A stretch of DNA of 40,651 bases from an uncultured Acetobacteraceae bacterium (GTDB taxonomy: Bacteria; Pseudomonadota; Alphaproteobacteria; Acetobacterales; Acetobacteraceae), in contig CAITUP010000044.1 of NCBI GenBank assembly GCA_903895595.1, positions 1 to 40,651 of the forward strand. The letters run 5' to 3'. Numbering within the stretch: the first letter of the stretch is position 1; every line of letters begins with the position of its first letter. Positions 1 through 7,519 of this stretch are shown here, one piece after another. Under the pieces are notes generated by a model. That model worked only from the letters and a program-made list of their open reading frames with translations, was not told the origin of the DNA and searched no databases. Made by a program: the position numbers and the translations under genes.

Positions 1-96
1 CTGGGCCTCTGGGTCTCTGGGACCTCTGGGTTGAAAGGCGGTGCCGCCACGCCCATCGCCGTTCAACCCAGAGGTCCCAGAGACCCAGAGGCCCAG
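1..96. repeat. Perfect 35-bp inverted repeat built of CTGGG units
   Basis: Positions 1-35 and 62-96 are exact reverse complements separated by 26 bases, so the element can form a 35-bp hairpin or cruciform. Each arm is itself a microrepeat: CTGGG spaced by CCT, TCT and ACCT and ending in TTGAA. A second element of the same design lies at 17134-17228. The element sits about 250 bp beyond the stop of the first TIR-FGE gene. The window starts at its first base, so it may extend further left. Confidence 0.9.
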
Positions 97-296
97 TGAA
101 GGCCCGGTCTCACGGCGTATGGGGTTCCAATGACACACGGCCGGGTGCCGGTTGAAGGGAGAGGAGCCGAACCGCATCGATGTCATGAAAACCGCCCGCA
201 CGATCCGCCACTGGGGCGGGAGGGCGCCACGGCCCCCAACCTGTTCGATATCCCGGCGGCAAATCCGCGCCAACCGGAATCCGCCTCCCGTTTCGG

Positions 297-321
297 CCAG
301 GGAGGGGAAACCCCTCCCTGG
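297..321. terminator. Perfect 11-bp hairpin just beyond the first TIR-FGE gene
   Basis: CCAGGGAGGGG at 297-307 pairs perfectly with 311-321 across a three-base loop. It lies 23 bp downstream of the TIR-FGE stop codon, read on the minus strand. There is no clear U-tract, so if it is a terminator it is not a textbook one. Hairpins with short loops just after the coding end are also typical of variable genes of diversity-generating retroelements, which is why it is listed separately. Confidence 0.6.
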
Positions 322-344
322 ACCCTCCCCAGGAGGTAAGGAGG

Positions 345-2579
345 CTAAGACGCAGGAGGAAAAAGGGTTCTGGAAAGACGGAAACCGAAGCTGTTGTCCC
401 CGGTGCCGCGGTCGTCGTAGTAGCGCACGCCGGCGCGGACACCCCTTGGATAGCCGGCCCAGGAACCGCCGCGGAGCACGCTCCGGCCGCTGTCGCCCCC
501 TGATTCCCAAACCGAACCGTCGCCCGGCCGGCCGGTATAATTGTCGTGCCACGGGTCGGCGCACCATTCCCAGACATTGCCGAGCATGTCATTCAGCCCA
601 AACCCGTTGGCCTCCCGCTGCCCCACCGGAGCCGTGCCGTTTTGGCTGGTCCAGGCATAACGCCCGGCGTCCTCGAAACCGTCGCCCCAATAACGCGCCG
701 TCCGCGTCCCCGCCCGCGCGGCATATTCCCATTCCGCCTCGCTCGGCAGACGGTAGCCGCCCTGGGTCTTCCGCGTGTTCAACCAACCGATATAGGCCAA
801 CGCGTCGTCGTAGCTGACCCAAACGACCGGGTGATCGTCGGTTTGCTCGAATCCCGGCGCCTGCCAATCGGGTCCGGCGTCGTATCCGGTCTCCCGCACG
901 AACGCCGCGAACTGGCCCCGCGTGACCGGGTTCCGGGCCATGTAGAACGGCGCCGCGATGACAATCTTCCTTCGCGGGCGGGCATCATCGTCATCGTAAC
1001 CCTCCCGCTCACTCTCCGCCCTCGGCACCCCCATGACAAAGCGACCCTTGGGGATCAGCACCATCTCCGGCAGGTCCGGCCCCTCCTGGATCACCTTCGG
1101 CGGCTCACCCCGGACCACCGCTGGCGCCCCGATCCCATCCAGCGCCGAAGCCTCCCGCAGCCGCCCGAGCGCCTGTCGCATCGCCGGGGTCAACCCGGCC
1201 GACAGATGCCCGATATGCGGCTCCTCCCGCGCCAGCAGCGTGCGGATACGGTCCAGCAACCGCGCCTCCCGCGACTTCGCCACGATCCCGCCGAGCATGA
1301 ACCCCGCCGCGACGCTGCCCATTTTAATCAACAGGTTACGGGCACTCTTGATCGCATGCAGCGCCGCCGCGTCCGCCTGCGGCCCGCCCTTCCGCGCCGC
1401 CGCGACAGACCGCAGCAGCCGGTCCCGCGCCCCGGCCGGGATCAGCGACACATCGAACGCGAGGCCGGCCATTCCCTCCGCCGCGTCCAGCATCGGCCCC
1501 TCCGGCGCGCCGAGCCGCAGCAACGTGGCGACGTTCCCCTCCAGCCGTTCCAGCAGCGTCGGAAATTCCCGCATCCACGGTTCGGCCACATCCAGCAACG
1601 CCGTCAGGTCCCGCGCCGTTTCGTCCGGCAGCATCCCCGGCCCGACAAAAGCCCGGAAATCCTCCACCGCTCGGAAGGCCTCATCCAGACCGTCGATATC
1701 CCGCACCATGTCTTCGGTGTCCGGCGCCACAGCCCCAACGAATGCCGCGGCGGCATCCGCCAGCGCGTTGTAAGCAAACGGCAGGATCGGCCGGTTGCTC
1801 GGCCGCCCCGATTTCTCCCACCGAGCCAAATGGGCCGCCAGTGCCTTGATTTTCTCGTGCCGTGCCCGCACCGAGGGATCGCGCGCCGCGCGCGCATCCC
1901 CCTCCGACCCGCCCGGCGCCACCGTCAGTTGCGCCGCCTCGGCGATCCAATACAGGGCATCGCGATACTGATGCTCCCCCACCAAAGGCCCCAGCCATGC
2001 GTGGGTCTTCGCCCGTCCCGGGAACGCGGTCTCGATGGCCTGCGCGATCGCCTCCGCCGCCGCACAATGCCCGGCGGCTTTCGGTTTCCAAAGATCGATC
2101 GCCCGCAATAGCCGAGCGTGATGCGGCTCGACCTGCAATTCCCCCACGACATGGGTGTAACGGCAGTGCTTCAACAGCACCGGCACGACCAGCACATTCT
2201 TGTGCCGTTCCCGCGCCAGGATCGCCGGCACTTCCTCGTCCATGATATAATCGCTGGCCATAAAAGCCGGGCTGAGCACCATGACAATAATGTCCGCCTC
2301 GGCGATCCGTTGCTTGATCGCCGGGTCCCACCGGTCCCCGTGCCGCAGCCCCTGATCGTCGAAGAAACCGAACTGGAATTCCCGTTCGAGCGCTTTCAGA
2401 TGGTCCCGAAATTCCGTGTAGAGCTTGTCATCCCTATGCGCATAGGAAATGAACCCCCGCAGAACCGGGGGCGAGCCGGATTGTGTCTTCTGCCTGCTGC
2501 CGCTCACGCGTATCGGTCCCGTTCGTCCGCTGCGATCATGCCGCCGTGGCGCGGCGCTGGCAAACTGTCCACCTTCCAC
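345..2579 (-). CDS. TIR domain - helical linker - FGE/sulfatase-modifying-factor-like protein (first copy)
   Basis: The N-terminal TIR domain spans residues about 40-190, beginning GFISYAHRDD. The acidic helix YIMDEEVPAIL supplies a glutamate at the place of the catalytic Glu of NAD-cleaving TIR domains. Residues about 190-500 are a helical linker of unknown role, with a short hydrophobic stretch near GSVAAGFMLGG. Residues about 505-744 are an FGE-sulfatase (C-type-lectin-like) domain with EMVLIPKGRFVMG, RLPSEAEWEYAARAG and MLGNVWEWCADPW. The copper-binding cysteines of true formylglycine-generating enzymes are absent: the stretch after RGGSW reads AGYPRGVRAGVR. A ligand-binding sensor role coupled to NAD depletion is therefore inferred rather than sulfatase activation. 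The start is uncertain: 2579 is a GTG with no good Shine-Dalgarno, and the first 40 residues look unconserved. A paralogue lies at 17407-18828. Confidence 0.85.
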   Translation of the reverse strand: MEGGQFASAAPRRHDRSGRTGPIRVSGSRQKTQSGSPPVLRGFISYAHRDDKLYTEFRDHLKALEREFQFGFFDDQGLRHGDRWDPAIKQRIAEADIIVMVLSPAFMASDYIMDEEVPAILARERHKNVLVVPVLLKHCRYTHVVGELQVEPHHARLLRAIDLWKPKAAGHCAAAEAIAQAIETAFPGRAKTHAWLGPLVGEHQYRDALYWIAEAAQLTVAPGGSEGDARAARDPSVRARHEKIKALAAHLARWEKSGRPSNRPILPFAYNALADAAAAFVGAVAPDTEDMVRDIDGLDEAFRAVEDFRAFVGPGMLPDETARDLTALLDVAEPWMREFPTLLERLEGNVATLLRLGAPEGPMLDAAEGMAGLAFDVSLIPAGARDRLLRSVAAARKGGPQADAAALHAIKSARNLLIKMGSVAAGFMLGGIVAKSREARLLDRIRTLLAREEPHIGHLSAGLTPAMRQALGRLREASALDGIGAPAVVRGEPPKVIQEGPDLPEMVLIPKGRFVMGVPRAESEREGYDDDDARPRRKIVIAAPFYMARNPVTRGQFAAFVRETGYDAGPDWQAPGFEQTDDHPVVWVSYDDALAYIGWLNTRKTQGGYRLPSEAEWEYAARAGTRTARYWGDGFEDAGRYAWTSQNGTAPVGQREANGFGLNDMLGNVWEWCADPWHDNYTGRPGDGSVWESGGDSGRSVLRGGSWAGYPRGVRAGVRYYDDRGTGDNSFGFRLSRTLFPPAS
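378..461 (-). other. DGR variable-region-like C-terminus of the first TIR-FGE gene
   Basis: This segment runs from the TGG of RGGSW to GFR. Its codons are dominated by forms that can arise from AAY by changing only adenines (GCC, GGC, TAT, TAC, GAC, ACC, AGC, AAC), interleaved with fixed CGC and GTC codons. That is the layout expected of the adenine-mutagenised variable region in lectin-fold targets of diversity-generating retroelements. The caveat is that NNC codons are favoured throughout this GC-rich genome and the FGE family consensus here is similar, so this is suggestive only. Confidence 0.4.
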
Positions 2580-2580
2580 C

Positions 2581-2768
2581 CAGCAGTTCTCATTTTGCCA
2601 TTTTGTTCCGCATACCCGTCATGGTCGGGCTTGACCCGACCAACTCTGGCAATTTGAGGCGCGTTGAAATTGCGAATTTTTTTGGCGACACCCCATTGGC
2701 CTGAGTTGGTCGGGTCAAGCCCGACCATGACGGGTATCCGGAACAAAATGGCAGAATGAGAACTGCTG
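2581..2768. repeat. Paired REP element (REPIN-like), type with GTTCCG/ATACCCG outer arms
   Basis: The left arm (2581 to about 2652) and right arm (about 2696-2768) are near-perfect inverted copies of some 70 bases. Each runs from CAGCAGTTCTCATT through GTTCCGnATACCCG to the core TGGTCGGGCTTGACCCGACC, with about 45 bases between them. The core is itself a palindrome with a 5-base loop. The core is shared with the elements at 8347-8535, 13788-13941, 14006-14030 and 18948-18968, but the outer arms are different from those. Confidence 0.85.
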
Positions 2769-2818
2769 CCCGACCATGACGAGCGGAGACGCCAAAGCCC
2801 ATATGCGATAGCCCTGCT
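2769..2818. repeat. Half of a second-type REP element abutting the first
   Basis: CCCGACCATGACGAGCGG, then CGCCAAAG, CATATGCGAT and a terminal CCCTG match the reverse complement of the left outer arm of the element at 8347-8535. Only the outer half is present and it begins exactly where the 2581-2768 palindrome ends. The simplest reading is that the 2581-2768 element inserted into, or replaced part of, an older REP copy. The remaining 54 bases to the next gene carry its ribosome-binding region. Confidence 0.7.
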
Positions 2819-2872
2819 CGCCACACGGCTTTTTCCCGCCTATTCTCCCGCCAACAAACGAGGAACCTGCCC

Positions 2873-3676
2873 ATGCAAGACGACACATCCCTGTTCGGCC
2901 TCACCGGCCGCAAAGTTCTGATTATCGGCGGCGGCCAGGGCATGGGCGAGGCCACCGCCCGCTTCGTCGCCCGTGCCGGCGCCGACGTGGCACTGGTGGA
3001 TATCGTGGCCGAACGGGCGGAAGCGGTGGCGGCGGTCGTGACGGGCCTCGGGCGCCGGGGCATTCCCGTCGTGGGCGATGTCCTCGACGACGCGCAAATC
3101 TCCCGCATCGTCGCCGAGGCCGATCGGAAGCTCGGCGGCATCGACGCCATGGTCTCGATCGTCGGCGCCGCCGCCTGGGGCAGCCTGCTGGACACGACGG
3201 CGGAGGTCTGGGACCAGCAGCTGCATCTGAACCTGCGCTACTTCTTCCTCACCTGTCAGGCGGTGGCGAAATCCATGATCGCGCGCGGCACCGCCGGCCG
3301 GATCGTCGGCATCGCGTCGGTGGACGGCCAACGCGCCAGCCCGATGAGGGGCGCGTACGGCGCCGCCAAAGCCGGTCTGATTTCCCTGGTGCAGACCATG
3401 GCGGTCGAATGGGCGCCGCACAACATCCGCGTCAACGCCATCGCCCCCGGCCACATCGTCACCCCGCGGCTGTACGACACCCCGCAACGGTCCGAAGGCT
3501 ACGCCAACAGCCTGCTCCCCGCCCGCCGCCGCGGCACGACCGAGGATATCGGCAAGGCGGCGCTGTTCCTGGTCTCGGATTTGGCCAGCTACGTGAACGG
3601 CACGACCCTGGACGTGGACGGCGGCCAGATGGCGGCGAATTTGTTTCCGCGCGGCTTCCCCGGCAGCAACAGTTAA
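2873..3676 (+). CDS. SDR family NAD(P)-dependent oxidoreductase
   Basis: This is a 267-residue classical short-chain dehydrogenase/reductase. The Rossmann motif GGGQGMG is at residues 19-25, and the active-site YxxxK is Tyr162/Lys166 in AYGAAKAGL, preceded by the catalytic Ser region IASVDGQR. IRVNAIAPGHIVTPRL is the usual segment after the active site, and LDVDGGQ closes the fold. It should oxidise or reduce a hydroxyl or keto group, probably on the intermediate handled by the adjacent acyl-CoA dehydrogenases. The next gene begins 15 bp after its stop, which supports a shared transcript. The substrate cannot be told from sequence. Confidence 0.92.
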   Translation: MQDDTSLFGLTGRKVLIIGGGQGMGEATARFVARAGADVALVDIVAERAEAVAAVVTGLGRRGIPVVGDVLDDAQISRIVAEADRKLGGIDAMVSIVGAAAWGSLLDTTAEVWDQQLHLNLRYFFLTCQAVAKSMIARGTAGRIVGIASVDGQRASPMRGAYGAAKAGLISLVQTMAVEWAPHNIRVNAIAPGHIVTPRLYDTPQRSEGYANSLLPARRRGTTEDIGKAALFLVSDLASYVNGTTLDVDGGQMAANLFPRGFPGSNS

Positions 3677-3691
3677 GCAGAGTTTCATCCC

Positions 3692-4798
3692 ATGAACTTC
3701 GATTTCTCCGACGACCTCAAACAGCTCCGCGATCAGGCCCGCCGCTTCCTGGCAGAGCAATGCGCCCCGTCCGTCGTCCGCCGTTCCCTCGACGGCCAGG
3801 AAACCTTCGCCGCCGACCTTTGGCGCGAAATGGCCGACATGGGCTGGATCGGCGCCGCGATCCCCGAGGAATACGGCGGCGCCGGCCTCGGCTACGAAGG
3901 CCTGTGCGTCCTGGCCGAGGAAATCGGCCGCGCCGTCGCCCCGGTGCCGTTCTCCTCCTGTGCCTATCTGGCCGCCGAGGCGATCCTGCTCGCCGGCACC
4001 GAAGCGCAAAAGCAGGAATTCCTGCCGCGCCTCGCCGACGGTTCGCTGATTGGCTGCTTCGCCCTGTCGGAGGGCACCGGCAACCCCGATCCGCGCAACA
4101 TCGCAGCCCGCGTCGCCGGCGGCCGCCTGACCGGCACGAAATGGCCCGTCGCGGACGGCGGCATCGCCCATATCGCGGTCGTCGTCGCCCGCGGTGAAAC
4201 CGGCGACATCGCGCTGTATCTGGTGGACCTCGCGGGGGTCGCGAAGCGCACGCTGACCACGCTCGACCCCTCCCGCGATCACGTCCGCCTCGACCTCGAC
4301 GGCGCGAAGGCCGAACGCCTCGGCGCGGCCTCCGGCTGGTCCAGCGTGCAAACCGTGCTGGACCGCGCCGCCATCCTGCTGGCGTTCGAGCAGGTGGGCG
4401 GCGCGGATGCCTGCCTGCGCATGGCCTGCGACTACGCCAACGAACGTTACGCCTTCGGCCGCCCGATCGGATCGTTCCAGGCGATCAAGCACAAGCTCGC
4501 GGACATGTATGTCGCGTTGGAACTGGCCCGTTCCAACGCCTATTACGGCGCCTGGGCGCTGTCGGCGGAATCGGCCGATATTCCGCTCGCGGCGGCAACG
4601 CTTCGTGTCTCCGCGACCGAGGCCTTCCAGCTCGCGTCGAAGGAAAACATCCAGACGCATGGCGGCATCGGCTTCACCTGGGCGGTGGATTGCCACCTGT
4701 TCTACCGTCGCTCCGCCAATCTCGCGCTGGCCTTGGGCGGACCGCCGTTCTGGAAGAACCGGCTGGTCGATCTGCTCGAATCCCGCAACGCGGCCTGA
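3692..4798 (+). CDS. Acyl-CoA dehydrogenase family protein
   Basis: This 368-residue flavoprotein has the acyl-CoA dehydrogenase layout. The helical N-terminus starts MNFDFSDDLKQLRDQARRFL, the middle beta domain contains GCFALSEGTGNPDPRN, and the C-terminal FAD domain contains YAFGRPIGSFQAIKHKLADM and IQTHGGIGFTW. It would introduce an alpha-beta double bond into a CoA thioester with FAD as cofactor. A second, different acyl-CoA dehydrogenase starts 13 bp downstream. Such side-by-side pairs often form heteromeric enzymes in steroid or branched-chain catabolism, so a heterodimer is a reasonable inference. The physiological substrate is unknown. Confidence 0.93.
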   Translation: MNFDFSDDLKQLRDQARRFLAEQCAPSVVRRSLDGQETFAADLWREMADMGWIGAAIPEEYGGAGLGYEGLCVLAEEIGRAVAPVPFSSCAYLAAEAILLAGTEAQKQEFLPRLADGSLIGCFALSEGTGNPDPRNIAARVAGGRLTGTKWPVADGGIAHIAVVVARGETGDIALYLVDLAGVAKRTLTTLDPSRDHVRLDLDGAKAERLGAASGWSSVQTVLDRAAILLAFEQVGGADACLRMACDYANERYAFGRPIGSFQAIKHKLADMYVALELARSNAYYGAWALSAESADIPLAAATLRVSATEAFQLASKENIQTHGGIGFTWAVDCHLFYRRSANLALALGGPPFWKNRLVDLLESRNAA

Positions 4799-4811
4799 AG
4801 GAACTCACGCC

Positions 4812-6044
4812 ATGGACTTCAACGACACCCCCGAAGAAGCCGCGTTCCGCGCCGAGGCCCGCGCCTTCCTGACCGCCAACGCGGAACCGAAAGCCGGCTC
4901 CCGCCCCACCTTGCGCCTCAGCGGCCTGGACGCGGCCGGCGTCGCCCGGTGCAAGGAATGGCAGACGAAAAAGGCCGAAGCCGGCATGGCCGGCCTGACC
5001 TGGCCGAAGAAATTCGGCGGGCGGGAGGCATCGCCCATCCTGCAAGTCATCTACAACCAGGAAGAAGAAGCCTTCTCCGTCCCGCGCGGCCTGTTCGAGA
5101 TCGGGCTCGGCATGTGCATCCCCACCATGATGGCCTACGCCAAACCGGAACAACTCGACCGCTACGTCGCCCCCGCTTTGCGCGGCGAGGAAGTCTGGTG
5201 CCAGTTGTTCAGCGAACCCGCCGGCGGATCGGACCTCGCGGCGCTGCGGACACGCGCGGAACGCGACGGCGACGATTGGGTGATCAACGGCCAGAAAATC
5301 TGGACCTCCGGCGCGCATCTGTCCGATTTCGGCATCGTCGTCGTCCGCACCGATCCGAACGTCCCCAAGCATGAGGGCCTGAGCTTCTTCTTCCTCGACA
5401 TGAAATCCCCCGGAGTCGACATCCGCCCGATCCACCAGATGTCCGGCGCCCGCCATTTCAACGAAGTCTTCTTCACCGACGTCCGCATCCCCGACTCCCA
5501 GCGGCTCGGCGGTGTCGGCCAGGGCTGGAAAGTGTCGCTGACGACGCTGATGAACGAACGCCTCGCGGTCGGCGAAGTCCCCCGGCCGGAGGTCGAGGAC
5601 CTGATTGCCCTCAGCCGCACCCTCGTCCTCGACGCCGAACCGGCGATCCGCAACGCGGCGGTGCGGGAGCGGATCGCGGAGTGGTACGCCCGCTCCCAAG
5701 GCCTGAAATTCACCCGTTTCCGCACCATGACCGCGCTGTCCCGCGGCGAGACGCCCGGGCCGGAGAACTCCATCGCCAAGCTGGTGAACGCGTCCAAGCA
5801 GCAGGACATCGCCCGCTTCGGCCTGGACCTGATGGGGCAAGCGGGCCTGACGATCGACGACGACCTGGTGGAGGCCCACGCGATGTTCCAATCCGCCCTG
5901 CTGTCGTCCCCCAGCCTGCGGATCGCGGGCGGATCGGATGAGATCCTGCGGAACATCATCGCCGAACGCGTGCTGGGCCTGCCGCCGGATATTCGGGCGG
6001 ACAAGGGGATGCCGTTCAACAAGGTGCCGACCGGACGGCGCTAA
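4812..6044 (+). CDS. Acyl-CoA dehydrogenase family protein (second of pair)
   Basis: The product is 410 residues from the ATG at 4812. The reading frame stays open further upstream, but MDFNDTPEEAAFRAEARAFL is the natural family N-terminus. Visible family segments are GLTWPKKFGGREASP, CQLFSEPAGGSDLAALRTRA, WVINGQKIWTSGAH and the C-terminal RIAGGSDEILRNIIAERVLGL. The usual YEGT catalytic-glutamate motif of short- and medium-chain enzymes is replaced by AGGS, as in FadE-type members whose base lies elsewhere or in the partner subunit. It is closely spaced behind the SDR and the first dehydrogenase and probably co-transcribed with them. Confidence 0.93.
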   Translation: MDFNDTPEEAAFRAEARAFLTANAEPKAGSRPTLRLSGLDAAGVARCKEWQTKKAEAGMAGLTWPKKFGGREASPILQVIYNQEEEAFSVPRGLFEIGLGMCIPTMMAYAKPEQLDRYVAPALRGEEVWCQLFSEPAGGSDLAALRTRAERDGDDWVINGQKIWTSGAHLSDFGIVVVRTDPNVPKHEGLSFFFLDMKSPGVDIRPIHQMSGARHFNEVFFTDVRIPDSQRLGGVGQGWKVSLTTLMNERLAVGEVPRPEVEDLIALSRTLVLDAEPAIRNAAVRERIAEWYARSQGLKFTRFRTMTALSRGETPGPENSIAKLVNASKQQDIARFGLDLMGQAGLTIDDDLVEAHAMFQSALLSSPSLRIAGGSDEILRNIIAERVLGLPPDIRADKGMPFNKVPTGRR

Positions 6045-6135
6045 CCCGGATCATAAAGTTCTTTGGGGTGGAGGATGCGGGTGTTAGCGTCCTCCGTCCC
6101 TTGAACGCCGCCCCACCCGAAACCACCTGAAACCC

Positions 6136-6423
6136 ATGACCCAGCATCCAACCATCATCGAGATGACCATCGACGGCGATTTCGCCGATCCGCCCCCGAA
6201 CGCCAAGCCGCCGTTCGGCGCGCGCGTCATGGTGTGGGCCGCCGCCATCGCCGCCGTCGCCGTGGCGGGCGCCGTCATGGTGTTCGCGCTCTGGCTGCTG
6301 GCGTTCCTGATCCCGGTCGTGCTGCTGGCGGCACTGGTTGCCTATGTCGCATTCCGCGTTCAGGTGTGGCGCGGCGTGGCCTCAGGCAATACCTATACCC
6401 TCCGCTGGCCCCCGCGGCGTTAA
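6136..6423 (+). CDS. Small two-helix membrane protein, function unknown
   Basis: This is a 95-residue protein with a polar, proline-containing N-terminus (DFADPPPNAKPPFGAR). Two adjacent hydrophobic helices follow at about residues 31-52 and 53-74, and the C-terminus is basic (RWPPRR). I do not recognise a family. Its 3' end overlaps the convergent LLM oxidoreductase gene by 42 bp. It lies 91 bp after the acyl-CoA dehydrogenase operon and may have its own promoter. The codon pattern and hydrophobic profile make it likely to be real. Confidence 0.65.
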   Translation: MTQHPTIIEMTIDGDFADPPPNAKPPFGARVMVWAAAIAAVAVAGAVMVFALWLLAFLIPVVLLAALVAYVAFRVQVWRGVASGNTYTLRWPPRR

Positions 6424-7422
6424 GCCGAACTCCTTCGCCAACAGCGTATAAGACCGCCGCCGCGCCTCCGGGTCATGCACGGTGGTCAGCACCGCGATTT
6501 CTTCCAACGCATGTTCCTCCGCCAGCGCGCGCAGCCGAGCGCCGACGGCGGCCGCGGTGCCGTAGAACGCGCGGGCGCGATAGCGTTCCACCCGCGCCAA
6601 TTCGCCCGGCGTGTAGGTGTAGGACGCCACTTCCTCCGGCGACGGCAACGCCGAGAACTCCCCCCGGTCCCGCCGCAGCCGCGACATTTCGCGGGATTTG
6701 AACAGCCACGCCGCTTCTTCCTCGGTTTCCGCCGCCATCCCCCACACGCACACGGCCGCATGCGGCGTCGGATGCAGCGCGCTGGGGCGATAGCTTTCCC
6801 GGTAAACCGAGAACGCCTGCCCGACGCCCGCCCCGTCGCTGATGAACTGCGCGAAGCAGAACGGCAGCCCGAAATACGCCGCGACCTGCGCGCCGTAGTC
6901 GGACGAGCCCAAAATCCAGACCTCCGGCATGGTCGGCCCTTGAGGCTGTGCGCGTATGTCGCGGAACGGGTGTCCCTCCACGAGCTTTTCCCCCGCCAGC
7001 CAGTGCATCAGGTCGCGCACCGCCGCCGGAAAATGGTCCGACGCGGTTTCGGCATTCGGGTTCAGCGCATAGGCCGTGCGCCCATCCGACCCCGGCGCCC
7101 GCCCCAGGCCCAGATCGATCCGTCCCGGCGCGATCGCATCCAACACCCGGAACTGCTCCGCCACCTTCAAAGACGAATAATGCGGCAACATCACCCCCGC
7201 CGATCCCACCCGAATGGCTCGCGTGGTCGCGGCGATGGCACCGATGAGAATCTCCGGCGCCGTTCCGGCCTGGCTGTCGGAGTTATGATGTTCGGCGCAC
7301 CAGTAGCGGCTGTAGCCCAGCGCCTCGGCATGCTGCGCCAAGCGGATGCTCTCCCGGATGGAGGCATCGGGCGTGCGCCCGGTGACCACAGTGGATTGAT
7401 CGAGAACGGACAGGCGGATCAT
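6382..7422 (-). CDS. LLM class flavin-dependent oxidoreductase (MsnO8-like)
   Basis: The product is 346 residues from MIRLSVLDQS. This start is chosen because AGGAGA precedes it and the upstream extension has no family character. The TIM-barrel luciferase-like signature is clear: AQHAEALGYSRYWCAEHHNS, IRVGSAGVMLPHYSSLKVAEQF, LDAIAPGRIDLGLGRAPGSD and VWILGSSDYGAQVAAYFGLPF. Members use reduced FMN to monooxygenate small organic substrates, and MsnO8-like members are widespread with mostly unknown substrates. The last 42 bp overlap the end of the small membrane protein gene on the opposite strand. The upstream neighbour is a PEP-CTERM gene on the same strand. Confidence 0.92.
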   Translation of the reverse strand: MIRLSVLDQSTVVTGRTPDASIRESIRLAQHAEALGYSRYWCAEHHNSDSQAGTAPEILIGAIAATTRAIRVGSAGVMLPHYSSLKVAEQFRVLDAIAPGRIDLGLGRAPGSDGRTAYALNPNAETASDHFPAAVRDLMHWLAGEKLVEGHPFRDIRAQPQGPTMPEVWILGSSDYGAQVAAYFGLPFCFAQFISDGAGVGQAFSVYRESYRPSALHPTPHAAVCVWGMAAETEEEAAWLFKSREMSRLRRDRGEFSALPSPEEVASYTYTPGELARVERYRARAFYGTAAAVGARLRALAEEHALEEIAVLTTVHDPEARRRSYTLLAKEFGLTPRGPAEGIGIA

Positions 7423-7519
7423 CGGACAGTCTCCTACAGCGCCGATAGATGAACGCCTTGGACGGCGTTGGCACAAGAGTGCTCGCCGAAATCCACCCCA
7501 GCCCTCTGCCGAAGTCGGA

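Noticed and set aside
345-2579. Annotation of the FGE domains as active formylglycine-generating enzymes
   Set aside because: Both copies lack the paired copper-binding cysteines and no sulfatase gene is nearby. The TIR fusion points to a sensing role.
2840-4696. A 618-codon minus-strand open frame
   Set aside because: It is antisense to a clear SDR and acyl-CoA dehydrogenase. Its composition (G, A, R, H, Q-rich) is typical of a shadow frame.
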